Below are positions 45,570 through 59,105 of a stretch of 64,000 nt of DNA, piece after piece; positions within the stretch are counted from its first letter, which is position 1; each line of letters opens with the position of its first letter. Under the pieces are notes generated by a model that was not told where the DNA came from, did no database searches, and was given only the letters and a program-made list of their open reading frames with translations. A program made the translations under genes and the position numbers. Source of the stretch: Nectonema munidae (Eukaryota; Nematomorpha; Nectonematoida; Nectonematidae); the NCBI GenBank assembly GCA_030549495.1, contig JAUIRK010000106.1, positions 1,445,001 to 1,509,000 of the forward strand. Direction: 5' to 3'.

Positions 45570-47599
45570 GACATAAAGCGGAAAAGACCCATAGAGTCGA
45601 AATATTCCTTTTATAAAGATTCGACATATTATCCTACAAAATTCCTCGCTTATATTTTGCAATATATGACAGCGCTTCAGATGAAATCATAAAGGTTTTC
45701 CTTATTTGAGGTATAGTCTGTTTAAAATCATCATACATTTTGGCTCTATCAAGGCTCAGAGTCAAATGCAGTTGCATTGCTTGAATCGGGCTAAGAAGGG
45801 GCTCTGTTCATATGATATACTCTTCAAGGAAATATATGTAGGAAAGTAGATGCCCCTTTTCACTTCGTTGTCATGTCACGAGCTGTTGATTTTTCCCAAA
45901 TATCGGTAAACGACTTAAACATACAGAACGAGATTAAAGGAACTCAAATTAATTTACACATCACTCTAAGCAAATATGTAATTACCAGAACAAGTTTTAC
46001 AGTTTATATTTTAGTCAGATATTTCAAAGCTTCAAAAAAATTCTCCAAAATTTTTTGAATGGTGATTGATTTCTGTAACTATTGTAGAATATAAATCCCT
46101 CACTCCTGATTTAATTGTTTCACGTATTTCTCTTTAAAATATATGCATAATATAGATAGCTTACAGATTTTTCAAAATAAGAACATTTTGAAATGTATAT
46201 TTTTAGTTTTACGAACAAATATGTCATGAACAAATTTTTTTATCCCAAATTGCTTTTTCGGAATAAAAAATAGGTGTCGCGTTTCTTCTATATCCGGTGG
46301 TATATGACATTTTTGGTGAAAGAGGAACATCTGGTAGGCCTACTTAAATCCTCACCTCTTCATATAGATCTGTTTAGGTTGAAAATCATTTCAAAATTCA
46401 AGTTTTTTATACCGTAAGAATGGGATAAAAATGACGTAACATTTTAAATATTCACATAATGAAAAATGAATAACAATCAAATCGTATGTGGAAAAAGTTG
46501 GAGAACATATGGCAAGAAAATTTTACTGATCAAAATATGAAAAATTCGAAGTTTACAGCCGAACAATGAAAATTTACGCAGTTTTATAGTTGATACAATA
46601 AAATTCAATGGGAGGATATCGTGTGCGTTATTTCATTCATGTGATTATATTCCTATATCTCATACTAAAATTTCGAGAAAACAAACTTCAAAGAAAATGC
46701 CGAAAGTAGGATCTGCTTATATCACAATCGCATTTATGGTGTCTTGGAGATTAAATTGCACTGACTTTACTACTACTTAGAACAAAACCATAGGAAGGAA
46801 TAAATGATATATAGTAAGAAATATATTTCCTTTGCGTTAGCCAGTGTATACATGTATAATGCATATGTAATGTCGCTTTTATGTGTAAACTTTTTTAGGA
46901 TATCAAGACTTGATATATAGAAGGAGATTATAAAACATATAAGCGACTTTAAGGACCGAATTAGAGGTACCGTTACCATGAAATAGTCGTAAACAAAATA
47001 CTTGAATTAAAATGCAATAAAAATAAATAACAAAACATGAACAACGTGAATGATATCTTATCAAAGCACCAACTCTTACATCTTCCACTCAAGCATGCGC
47101 AAGTAGAATCCTAAGCACTTATGATATAACATGGCTGTCTTTTTTTACAATCATGTATGTGCGCATGTGCAACTAAAAATCCAATATCCCATTGTTAAAA
47201 TAATAGAGCTTTGTTCGGCTTCATTTCGGCTACCTATTTTGTAAACGGGAACCAGGAGCGCTGTTTTTCAAAATTATAAATACAAAACTAACTGACTAAT
47301 TAATTAAATAACTAGTAAACTCAAAATTTAATTTTTTAACACTAGAACAGCCAAAAAGTTTTTTTAATCAAAAATTGAAGCAAAATAAAATTATATATAT
47401 TTTAAAGCCATATGGTACTTTGAATAAATTTTGGTATTCAAAAAATGAAATGACAAATGCAAGTTTTGTATGAAAAATATTAGAACCCTATTAATATTTG
47501 TACGCAACATTTATCCTCATTTTTTTCACATGAGCATTAAATTTGGCTATATCTTTCAAATTTTCACATTAAGTTTAATATCATCAGTTTCACATAAAG
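45570..47599. other. Unassigned DNA, possible cyclin A promoter side
   Basis: No gene is recognised. A patch near 47080-47170 repeats a GCATGCGCAAGTAG-like string (GCGCATGTGCAACTA), possibly a decayed repeat. No promoter motif can be defended. Confidence 0.3.
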
Positions 47600-48190
47600 T
47601 TGGGGTCGATTCTGATTATAATCAGAATCACAGAAACTCCTAGAATAGAAAAGAGAATCAAAATAATTTGACCCAAAATCTGAATCAGACGCAGGGAACA
47701 TCAAAAATCAGATCCTCTGAGAAATGCAAGTACGGCTAGAAGCTTCGCTTGTATACATCAGGCAAACGAGCAGAGTTTCGTGAAAAACTAAGAACTGAGC
47801 TCCACCGTGCCTTCCCTATCGAAGCACCGCAATTAGATGACAATCCGCCAATTGAGTAGAAACCACGGATAGAGGATTTTTTCATTTTAACAGCAAAAAG
47901 TCACGTATACCTGCCGTTTAGAGTTTGACAGTTATATACAAATTTCAGCGAAGCATACAACCGAACAGATGATAGGTAATCTAGTAAGCTACTGAAAACA
48001 AAAGCAAACCTTCTTTTCTTTCTAGCTAAAAACGTCTGTGAATATCTACAAATATGTTTTTTTCAGAAATAGAATCGTATTTTGAGAGTCTGAATTTTAG
48101 AAATGAAAAAATGAGAAGCAGAATAAAAAATATAATTAAAAAAATTCATAGAATCAGAATCATTATCTGTAATACGCCCCAATCCTAATT
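47600..48190 (+). mobile_element. ZBED-type hAT relic, copy 2
   Basis: Plus-strand sequence matches copy 1 (33223-34290, minus): GATTCTGATTATAATCAGAATC at the left, the coding fragment FREKLRTELHRAFPIEAPQL and DDNPPIE near 47775-47860, and the AGAATCATTATCTGTAATACGCC end. This copy has lost more of the middle than copy 1. TTGGGG-type tips face each other at the two ends, possibly the terminal repeat. Confidence 0.55.
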
Positions 48191-49999
48191 TCAGATTCAT
48201 CCATAAGGTTTCTTTAAAGAGTTAAACATTTATTTACTGCACTATACCCTACAATATGTGGAAAGTAATAAAAGAACATTGGCCATTTACGAACAGGGAG
48301 TAGATAAATTTCTTTTTTATATCTGAATTAGAGTTTAATTTTACAAGATATTCAAATTCTCCAAAATGTATCTGCGTACCAATTAATAATTCTTCAGTCA
48401 GAATGAAAATTATTTGTAAATTTTTACATCGCCCCTACAAAACGCCCCATTGGAGGAGGGGGAAGGGCGATAGCGGCCAGTTTCGAAAAAACGAAATTAT
48501 GAATGCACAGATTCCTCAAGACGATTATTTTATTTTTTTTCTATAGACTAGACAAATATTTTACAACGCAGATTCCTCTTATGCAGAAAATGTAGGATGA
48601 TAAATGCACATATTTTGATCGTCCATAATATTTGTATATTTATGGATCGTATCTAAAATCTATTTTTTGAGTGATCTGAATTCAATTGTCGAATGCACAA
48701 AGTCTATGGTTAGAACTAAATATTTGAGTAGTAATAAAACAATTAAATAAATGTTTTTTTCTTATACTTAAATGCTATGCTTGCAATTTCACTAACTTGA
48801 AAACGACTTCGAGGGTATTTTGAAAGTAAAAGACCGTTATCATTCATATATATATATATAAATTCTTTTAGCTTGCTAGACGGTAAACAGAAAGGAAGAT
48901 AAAATACTCTGAATTTTCTGAAGTAAAAATGGAAACACAAAGACAGAATCTTAAAATACGTTGATATAAATATTATAGGTATGAGACAGGGAGATAATTC
49001 TTTTTTGAAGTTATGCATGCCTCATACATTTTTGATATAAAGAAAATGCGAGACACGATAGTTATTTCGAAATAATCATCCAACATTTGGGTAATAGAAG
49101 TCAGGAGCAAAGGGTAGACATTATTGATTCAAATGTTTTAGGTAGTTCTTCACTTCCGGGTTTCAAGAATGTTTCCTGGTCTTGACATCAAATATATATA
49201 TATTTTTAAATGAATTATTTTATATTATGCTGAGGGGATTTTTCATATTGCTAGTTCAGCCATATTTACGGCTGAAAAAGCATGCATTCTTTTTGTATCT
49301 CAATTTCAGAATGATTAATAATGATTTTTACGTTATAAAAGTAGAGTAGTCAAGATGTTAAAACTACTCCATACAAGAACATAAAATCAGAAGGCTCCAG
49401 ATAAAATCAGGATAGTTAGCATGCATGGATAAGAATGATGATCGAAGTGAACCTTATTTTGGGAGTCTGGTCAACTCGCACCAAATCACTTTTATCAACT
49501 CGCACCAATTATTTTTTAATTAATTAGTTCGTTAATTAAGTAGTTACATTGAGTTGGTATTATAAAGGGGTGAGTTGGCTGTAAATCCTTGTTTTGCAAT
49601 AAATGTACCAAAAATGCAAGATACTACTGGTCCTAGTAAAAAGTGTCCATCCATGAATGATTGCCATGGTGGAAAAAACAGCTCATATTCCAAACTTATT
49701 TTGTTTATTGCTCCAAAGTATCCGATAAAAAATTTGAACCTAAATCTATTAGGTTAAATATCATATATATATATGAGAAGATATAAGATTGAATATAAAG
49801 TATGAAGGTAAATAATAAAGAATTACAATAATCCTATTACACAAATTCATTCTGATATCAATAAAGAAATTCTTTGCATTTATTGCTTAAGCAAATATTT
49901 ATATAACGCATTATGCAGTAGTTCTACAAGAATTACTGAGAACAAAACTGTTGTATGACTCCGATAACGAAGAAAGCCTTTATGATTTAATTCAAAGTA
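48191..49999. other. Unassigned AT-rich DNA
   Basis: Holds an (AT)n run near 48845-48861 and another near 49190. The minus-strand 91-codon frame at 48743-49018 and a plus-strand 60-codon frame at 49575 show no recognisable similarity. Confidence 0.35.
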
Positions 50000-50950
50000 C
50001 ACATGGTCGCAATCACGACACTCTACAGATTACACGCTGCTCTTGAGATGCGAAAAGCCTCCTTCCTGAATGGTGGTTGTGTAAAAGACACAGTTGGAGC
50101 TTCCCGGTGGCTAACAACCACACACACACATCTTTGATGATAGTGACCTAATTACAATCTACAGTTAGAGAAGAAAAATAAACGTCCACACCATTATCTC
50201 TCAGCACACAGAGCAGAGAAGATAGAACAAAGACTCGGTGGAAGGACGCAGTTATTGATTTAAACAATGGTACGAGTTGGCAAAGGGTAGGGAACACACA
50301 CACACAGTACTTGATCAGAATTGGAGTAATGGAAACTTGCGTAAACAAAACGGGAAACAATTCATCTTGTGATGATGATGCGTGAGTCTGGAGAGAAAGG
50401 AGTCCTCCGACGAAGGAGCAGGATGCATTATATGCACAAATAAGCACGATACGCCCGCATTGTTTTAGGAAGAACAATGAAGTAAGTGGGTGCAAAGTAG
50501 CGGTGAGTGGCAATATGTCTTGCTTTGTTCTGGCTAGCGGATGCGAAAAGGCAGGGAATGTGTGGCATTATAGAGGCAGTGCTAATATCTGTGAGAAAGC
50601 TCGAAGAGGTCAAAGGTTTCACTTAACCCCGGCTGCCTATTTTCTTCTAGTGAGTCGTCTCATCACCACTTATTAAAGTTGTATTCTGGCGCATAACGGA
50701 GAACAAGGTGGTGAGAGAGGACGGTGCAATAATCGAAGTAATCAGAGGTGTAAAAATGAGTTGTCTCTTGTTTACGACTAAATTACACTTTCATTCCACA
50801 TATAATCAATTTAGCCAGCCGAAGGTAATAAATAACACACATACACACACATAATATGATGCAAATTAGCGTTCAAAGTGAACACCTTCAACGTACTACA
50901 ATCTTAGACAGTTCATTTCTAAAAAGTGAATTTCTCTCTTCCTGTTTTTG
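50000..50950. other. GC-richer unassigned stretch
   Basis: Base composition is visibly less AT-rich than the surroundings. (CA)n runs occur near 50115, 50295 and 50835, and GGTGGTTGTGT near 50073 has an inverted partner at 50109. A minus-strand frame of 121 codons (50148-50513) has no family I recognise. This could be a promoter, a 5' UTR or a noncoding transcript. Confidence 0.35.
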
Positions 50951-51099
50951 TATATTTTCTCTGCTTATATATTTATCAAATCTAGCTCAAATTAATATAA
51001 CATAGACAATTCAAAGAGTAGGAATAGATGAGGCAAAACTCTACTGTAGAAGGGTTTACAGTAAACTCGCAACAAAACCAAGTCAAACTAACCAAGTGA

Positions 51100-51307
51100 T
51101 TAACCCATTTACGACCAATGTTCCCAAAGGGAACGCAGACAAGCATCGGTTTTCTATCTTCTGCTTTCTTTGCCAATGAGTTTTTATATAAATAAAACAG
51201 ACGATTTTTGGACACTGGTGTCCCATTGTGCCTGAAAGAGTTAAATGGAATTAAATAGGAATTACTAAAGTCGTCTGCTTTGCTTGGTCCTAAATGGGTT
51301 ATTAATT
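51100..51307. mobile_element. piggyBac-like MITE, composite copy
   Basis: The left end TTAACCCATTTACGACCAAT is the same as at 54852. One right end lies at 51244 (GGTGTCCCATTGTGCCTG then GAGTTAA), of the 60388 type. Sixty bases on, a second right end of the 54852 type (GTCTGCTTTGCTTGGTCCTA then AATGGGTTATTAA) follows. Two related elements were probably inserted into or recombined with each other. Confidence 0.6.
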
Positions 51308-51969
51308 AAAAAATAATTGGGACAGGTTGGTAAAAGTGATTTGGTTTTCGTGTGAAATGAGTAAACCCCGTTCAGGAGACCATCACGACAAAAAGGTATT
51401 TTTTGAAGTAAAAAAATGGAAATATTATTTCGCTTTTTCGTATTTTAAATACGAAAGTTTTTACAATTAAAACTTCGATTCTTTAATTATATCAATACAT
51501 ACTTATCCCTATCTCTCCTTGAACTCAAAACGGTGTTAGTTTACACCGAAATTAATTGTTTTGTTTATTGAACACCAATAAAAAACATTTCCGTATATTA
51601 TTTTTAGCGTTCATTCTTGTAACTATTAATTGGTTGGAATTAAAAATTAATGTTCAATCTTAGAATATGTAAGAATAAATTAATCGTCATGTATTCGGGT
51701 ACAAATTATATTCGAAAGTATAGAAAGAAGGACTGCGCGTATGAAACTTAGGAATAAAGAATATGTGCGAATTGGGAAGAGTTAAGCGAATGCAGAGGAA
51801 TCCTTGTGAAAGGAATGAAAACATTCAAAATGTCAATTTTGGATGACATAATCTTTGCATGATCTGCTTTAAGGGACATAACTCAGTACAGACAGAAGTA
51901 CAAAAATGTGTACAATTTAGAATTGCGTGCGAGCGAGTGTGTGTCTCTTTGCATACAAATAAATTCACA
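51308..51969. other. Unassigned DNA
   Basis: No gene or element is recognised. Confidence 0.3.
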
Positions 51970-52016
51970 ATGGAAGAGCACCTGAAGGCTAGAGCTAGTA
52001 ATCTATCAGTGGCCAG
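51970..52016 (+). CDS. Candidate first coding exon
   Basis: An ATG opens MEEHLKARASNLSVA and the exon stops at CCAG|GTGAGA, a strong donor. The codons are less AT-rich than the neighbourhood. No following exon was identified, so it may be chance. Confidence 0.18.
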
Positions 52017-53441
52017 GTGAGAGAATCAAAAGCTCAAACTAAATTCAGGAAATGTTTACCTGTCACTCATGCTTAATTGAAAGCGCACACATCCTGTGGA
52101 GGAACAAATCTCAAAACAAAGACTTTTGGCAAAAGGGCACATTCAAAATGATATATATTCAATAATGGTGTGTATTTCCAATGATTTTAGATAAGGCGTC
52201 GGCAACATTTTCCAAGTGGTGGGGCGCATTGAGTTTGAGTCTTTGCACAATCCTGATTGGGCCTTTTCACAGGTAGGATTTAGGAACATTTTAGCCTTAC
52301 CAAAAATATATCTATATATTTTTAGATGATTTAGTTTTCAGATCTCAAGTTAAAGTGAAAATGTTATATATATGTAAAACAAAAATTAATAAATACCTCT
52401 TGTTAGTGATCTACTTTTAAATACCATTTCAAGGCGTAAACTTATTTTTGAAATAAACAAATAACTCCTTTTTACTGAACATTTATATAATGAACACCTT
52501 AATTGAGAATCTAGACCTAGAAGGCTAAACATAGAGAGGTTTTACAGGAATTGATTTCATTGCTGCTAGTAAATTTAAAAAGAGCACTTCGAATTTTGGA
52601 AAATCCTTTCAATTTTTAATGAATTTCTTTTATATAGCTACTTATAAGATAAGTACCGTTAATCCCCATACTAACTAGTGCTATATTATTCAATGTCAAG
52701 TCATACGGATTTCTTCTTATTTTCCATGGCCCTTGAATTTTACACAGTCTAGAAATGAAATGTACGAATACTTTGCACTTTCATTTCAAATATTTAGCGC
52801 TATCTATGGACCTATAAAAAAACTCATGAACCATATTTAAGAGAAATAACCTTTTAAAATATATTATAGATGCTTAAAAAGATGCTAAAACTGAGGTAAT
52901 AAAAACGTTCCAAATATAGTAAGCCCTCTCAGATACGAGGAATCGTCCAGCCACATTTAAAAAGGTGTATTTGAAAAGAAGTCATTAAAGAGGGGTTTCA
53001 AAAATTATGTTTTTTTTGGAAAAAGTCATGACGGTATTATAACTTATTTATTTTTTTATCAATAAAACATAATTTGATTAAATATGAATGAAATTAACAT
53101 AAAATAAATCCTATTGAATTTAAAATGTTAAAAAGTGAAAATTTATTGAAAATAGTTCAAATTTTAATTAATATTTTTAAAAAAATCATTAGCATGAGAT
53201 AAAAAATAAAAATAAAGATGTATTCGGTATACATAATATATCAACATTTTAAATTGATGTCAAATCTGAGGGGTTAGATGAGTCGTTTTTAAAAGGGGTA
53301 TAATTCATGTAAATATTATTTGTGTGTAAGTCGTATGAGGAAGTCAAATTGTAGAGGGGTCTTATTTCTTAAGCACTTGATTCAAAAGATATAAACGTTA
53401 AGTCTAATACAAAATCAGCTTTGCAAATAAATCACTAAACC
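52017..53441. other. Unassigned DNA with a possible hAT end
   Basis: At 52197-52235, GCGTCGGCAACATTTTCCAA and GTGGTGGGGCGC resemble the terminal sequence of ZBED-type hAT elements (CAGTGGTCGGCAAC...). No partner end is seen. Confidence 0.3.
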
Positions 53442-53520
53442 AGTGGTTCCCAACCGGAGGGTCCATGGACCCCGAAGAATTTCAAGGGGTCCATGGAAAT
53501 TCTACTTCAAACTACTTATG
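53442..53520. repeat. hAT terminal sequence, single end
   Basis: CAGTGGTTCCCAACCGGAGG is a classic hAT (Charlie-type) terminus, followed by an internal inverted pair GGGTCCATGGACCCC and GGGGTCCATGG. The matching far end was not found downstream, so this is a truncated copy or its other end has decayed. Confidence 0.6.
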
Positions 53521-54851
53521 CTGAATCTCCTTTAATATACTTCTATTTTCCAAATCAATATAAAGAGCTTTTTTAAATAAATATTTGCTTCCCTTTTTTA
53601 AAGTTACATATTTTCAATGTTTATATATCCTTTTTATTTGTTACAATATTTTTGAAAAATTACTGGACTAAACTATGGAAAAAAATTTATTTCAAATGAA
53701 TGAACACTGAAAGTTCATTTAATTATAAATTTTAATAAGTCTGATTTTTCAAAACTGAAATTAATTTTTTCAAATTTAACAACTAAAATAAATCATTATT
53801 GTTGAAGACTCAAAATTAAAGGAATTTATTCAGCTTGTTATTAAATATTTGTTCTCCAAAATCATCCTTCAAGTAGATATGTTGGATACTTTTTTTTATC
53901 ACATTTGTTCTAAACAAAAGTTTAAGCTCTCTTTCATTTGTGCTTAGATTTATAAAATGATGATGATGAGTTCGCAATCACAGGGTATAATTATCATTTG
54001 GGTTGGGAGAAGAGGCCTAGTCCAGTGTTTTAATGATAATCTGCATGTTTTTAAGAGGATTATCATAATTATCGATAGCTACGGTTTCGATGATATACGC
54101 GGCAAAGGCCAGACTTTATAATTAGGTTAGCATAAGGCACTAAAGGAAATGGACAAGGAAAATGGTAGCCAGTGGCACGACGAGCTTAAAACTATTTATC
54201 CTTTTTACACAGTAATGCCTGTATAATTACACAGTAGGAAACGTGAAGACACACAAATGCAAATGAGGGTTGTTGGGCATACTTCTTTTTTGATAAAAGT
54301 TACACACTCTCTTCCATTCGTCGTAGAATTAACTCAAAAGTTATATTAGGAAGGGCGCTGAATGATGATATGCTGTCTTCGACACCAGGCTCATATTTTG
54401 AATAAAATTTAAATAAATAAGAAGCAATGCTATTTATAATAATTCATTCATTTATCTATCACTACTCACTCCAAAGTAAATATGTCATCTAGGATATATG
54501 GCACACTGTGGTGAGCTTGCTAGCCTGAAGGGGTAGGTAGGGCAAGTCACCAGCGCCTCAACTTTCATGGAAAACATCAAAGGTGGATAGGAAAGTAAAA
54601 AAAGTTGACCCTGAAGAAACGGGCGATAAGTAAGGTAATGTGATATCTCACGCCAATGAATGAGCAAGTGCTTGGAGTACACAAAGTGTTTACACGCGAA
54701 CGTCCACTTGAAAGTGGCGAGTGTTTATTTGCGTTATGTTGTTGAAGGAAAAATAAATATTATTCTAAGATTGAATCTGAGAGTGAATAAAATGTTCGCC
54801 TAAAACTTTCAAATTGTGTTAATTTGACCCATGCTTAAAAGTTCCAACGCT
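53521..54851. other. Unassigned DNA
   Basis: AT-rich to about 53960, then less so. CAGTGGCACGACGAG at 54171 may be another hAT end. The minus-strand 65-codon frame at 54485-54682 is unlike anything I know. Confidence 0.3.
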
Positions 54852-54989
54852 TTAACCCATTTACGACCAATGTTCCTATTTTGGAACATAAGTAATTTCA
54901 TCTTCGTTTGCTTTTTTCAATGACTTTGAATATAAATCATCTGCGTTTTTTTAGATATCGTCTGCTTTGCTTGGTCTTAAATGGGTTAA
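54852..54989. mobile_element. piggyBac-like MITE, best preserved copy
   Basis: Perfect TTAA at both ends, with inverted ends CCCATTTACGACCAA and TTGGTCTTAAATGGG (one mismatch). The 138-base element has no coding capacity. A GTTCCTATTTTGGAAC palindrome sits near its left end. Confidence 0.75.
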
Positions 54990-57900
54990 AAAGGAAAAAA
55001 TACAGGTATGCGAAATAAGAATATAAAGTGTAGGAATCATTTAATTATTATTAGTCTATGATATAAAATACTAAATCATTAGCGGGAACAAAAGTTGCCC
55101 TAAATAATTCCTTCAAAAAGTAGACTTCATTTGGAAAAAAATTGACCTAAAAATTATTCTATAATCACTTTTTCCAATTTTTTATTGTAGGATAGCAGCT
55201 AATATTTTAAAGTACTCTCTTTTGAAAAAGCACGATTTTAGACAAAAGCTTTTTACTGCAATTTATCTTTCGCCTCCCTGTTGCCTGTGGTATACAAGAA
55301 GCGGAAATACACTTTTTTTTCATATGTTTATGGTTTTTCCATGTAGTTTTTCTCATACCACATAAATCATCTTCAAATTCGATAATATAAATCAAATGCT
55401 TCTTCATTGTAAGATTCGTAGATTAGTGTTTCAATTATTTTATTAATGTGCGAGAATGTAGGAGACCAAAATTTTTTACCTACATTAAAAATGATCTGTC
55501 AAACAATTATAAAATGAAATAATCTATTTTTTTAGCTGCTCTGTGAACCCTTCAGTATATAAAAGCAATTCCAAAAGAATTTTTACAAAATCTAGATTAC
55601 TTACAAAAAATAGATTATTAAAAAAGTTGACCAATTAATAACAAGCTGGTTTTTGATGAACTAATTACTTGGACTTCTTTTACACCAAACTTTATAAAAT
55701 AAGACAATTTGCGTGTTTTAGAAAAAGAGCTATAAGAAATCAAAAGTTGACTTTATTGACGTTTAACTGCCCTAATTATTATTACATTATAAATGTCCAT
55801 GATATTTGTAAACCAAAAAAAAGTGACAAATTTAAGAAAAAGAATGACTTTTTTAAACTTAAATAGATCATTGAAAACTAAATTTTTATATTATATATTT
55901 TTCGAGTGGGATTTTTTCACAACGCCTTAATTTGCTGATATTATGTTATTCAACCTGAATTTTGAAGGCTAGTTGCCTGCTTTTTCAGGTAGAATTTTAT
56001 AAATACTATTTTCACATTGAATTGGTTCTCATATTTTATCAATAATTTTTTTTATTTCAAATTAATAAATAAAAGGAGTTAATTTTTGTGGATAAAAAAA
56101 TAGACTTTTCAAAATAAATTTAAAATCAGGCAATTTATTTGGAATACAACTAAGTAAGATAATTTAATTTTGAAACAAAATTTATTTTCAAAAATTATGC
56201 TTAAGATCAAAATAGTCTATTTTTTATTCGTTTTTTTGATAAAAACGCCGATAAAAGTTTAGAAAGGTTATTATACTCAGTTAAAAACTGCCTTTAAATT
56301 TTGTTTTTTACTTATAAAAATGGAAAATTTATAAAACTATTCAAAACAATTATTTTCCCAACTTATAAACATCACTGAATTAAATTTGCTTGCACAGTAA
56401 ATTAAACAAAACTTGTCTGGAATAATTATCAAGGTCAATTTTCTTAGTTTTGTTTTTTACACAAAAAGTATAGAATAACATAGTAATTAAAAATAAAAAA
56501 TTATTGAAAAAAATATGAGGACCAATTCAAAGTGAAAAAGAAGGAATTCAATGTGAAAATGATATATATAATATATATTTATTTAAAGCGAACGATTTTT
56601 ATTTTTTGGGACTCACACTGTTGCTCAAAGGGTTAAATGAATATAATAATAGTGATAAATAGTATCGATTTATTGCATACAAAATACTTAGAGAGAAAAA
56701 TTTTGGCCCACAATCAGTCTTTAAGCGAAAAAAACAATAAAGCGCGCACTAATTATTATTATTTTTACTATACAATATACATACAATAGGGGAGAAAAAA
56801 TAAATGTTTATTTTTTAAACCAAATTTTTGGCCTGAAAATTTCGTAGGTTCTCCTAAAATTCTTGGTATGACGAACTTCCACACCAAAATTCTTGTCGAG
56901 ATGCAAACGTTTTCACAAAGATTCGAACTTTGGATATAAGTATTCATCTGTTGGTTTTCAAATAAACGTTGGAAACCCTTCTGCTTAGTTACCGAGATAA
57001 GGCAGTGTGATACGTATGATGATTCTGATTGTAAAGAATGCTAATCCTCTTTCTTTGAGTTGAATTACCTCATTCACATTCAATCAATGACATAAAGGAG
57101 TTGTGTGCTGGGTATTAAGGAATCAATAAGAGATTATTAAGACTTGAAAGCCGGCAGTCCACTACACTACTAATACTAGAGGAAAAATGTTTACTTTCGG
57201 TGAAGGAGATAAACCTTAAAAGCAGCCATCTTTATCATATTAGCCGATAGGAATGATGTGATATATATCATCAACGAAGATTAAATAGATAGATAAATAA
57301 AATCTTTGATATATGAAGTGTAGGCCGAAGAATATCGAGGAAGGCTGTCAACATGCATTTTAACATAGGAGATGTTTATTAACTGCTAAATGAGAAAGTC
57401 AAATTTTGTTGTTCTATCCTTGAAGTTAGTAGGCATGCGAGGCATTTTTACTTAAACATCAAAAAGATGAGCTATCAGATTTCTCTTTTAGATATTAAAA
57501 AAAGGCAAAGAACAATGCCTAAACTTTATAAAACAAAAAGAGACAACAGCATCATCATGTGCACGCTTACATGAAAGAAATGAGTAAAGAAAAGGGGAAA
57601 GAAGAAAATGTTCAGTTGCCGATAATGAATAAAAGGGCTGATGATAAACATATTTTTGATAATCATGTTGTTAGCAGCTATGAATTTGCTAATTAACTAA
57701 AAGTTTAGCAAAATAGATAAATAATGAAATGAACTAATTTTCTTAGTTGTCTGTATATATTATAAATGATTGAAATTATTAAGGGGGAGACGAATTTTTT
57801 ATCCATATTTATTCAAAATAGTCATTTGAGTTCGTGTAAATAGAGCTCTATGCCTGTAACAGCCAAAATTATTGCTAGGGGCAGTCACCTGAAATACATA

Positions 57901-59070
57901 TGTTTAAAAATTTATCAAGATTAAGTAAGAACACAGTCAAAGATTGCAATGCAGTTATTATTTTTACTCAATAAAATAAATACATATTCATGTTCAGCAA
58001 ATTAAGCTAATGATGTTTTAAACTTCATATAAATTTATATCTATATGCAAAAATATAATATAGTTAACTTTGATTTGATTAAATAAAATTTTTTAATTTT
58101 TTAGGTTGAAACCAATTAAATAATGCAAAAATCAGGCCAATTATTTTGAGCATTACTTGAATTGAACTGCAAAAAATCTCGGATCTGATTGATAAGATAA
58201 AATGCAATCAATTTCAATTCTCATATAATACAACACTCTTTGACGATCAGAAATTGTGAAGAGTAATCCTCTGATTTTTTCAAATGGAATTTTATAAATT
58301 TAATGCAGACAATTTTCAATGGCAATGCTGTCCCTATGAAGAACGCGAGTTACCAGGTATACCTAGTTTCTTTTTATCTATTAATACAAGTTCCTTTACC
58401 TCTGAAATATTTTAGACACATTACATAGCAAACCTTGCCAAGCTAAATTTTTATTAATTCAAAGCCTCTTCAACTTTACCTACTACCTCAATTACATTAT
58501 TTTATTTTCTTGTAAAAACCTATTAATTTTTGTACTAATTATATCATCTGCTGGGAAAAAGAAAAGTATTTGATTAAGGCAAACTTTATGGATCAAAAGA
58601 ATATTAGCATTCTTAATTCCATGAGAAAAAAGAAATTCTACTTTTTTTTCAAAATGTTAAAATTATAAGGATTTAAATAAATTGATAAGAGATGCAGTCA
58701 TAGATAATGATTCTAAAAACTGCAAATTTATTATAGAAAATCGTGTGTTCTGATAAAAATTCTATTTTGTCGACTTCGATTCTTCAGCCCTGATTTTTAA
58801 TTAAATAGTTAGTTAATTAGTTTATAATTAAATTCTATAATTAATTTCGTATTTAGAATTTTATTCAAATTTGGAGCTTCTGAAGAATACGGTTCCCAGT
58901 TTACTTTTAATCAAATAAAAAGGCTTCAAAGGAATAAACAAATTTGGCATTGAAATCTTGTACAAACCTGTCATACAATGAAAGTGTTTATCTTCTACAA
59001 AAACTCAACAAAAGGTTGAGAGTGGTTCATGTAATACTATAGAAAATGGTACGAGATAAAAAAAACTTAG
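54990..59070. other. Large AT-rich gene-free stretch
   Basis: No gene is recognised. Near 56611-56634 the string CACACTGTTGCTCAAAGGGTTAA looks like a single right end of the TTAA mini-element family. Long low-complexity A/T tracts occur at 55,900-56,600. Open frames are 66 codons or shorter and look like chance. Confidence 0.4.
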
Positions 59071-59105
59071 GTACAGTCAAATCCCACTAGGCGAGTCGAC
59101 GGACC
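59071..59105. repeat. Tc1/pogo-type terminal sequence, single end
   Basis: TACAGTCAAATCCCACTAGG then CGAGTCGACGGACC resembles the terminal repeats of Tigger/pogo elements and begins with TA. No inverted partner was found nearby. Confidence 0.35.

Noticed and set aside
50148-50513. 121-codon minus-strand frame as a gene
   Set aside because: No motif, no splice context and a CA-repeat inside the frame; the composition explains its length.
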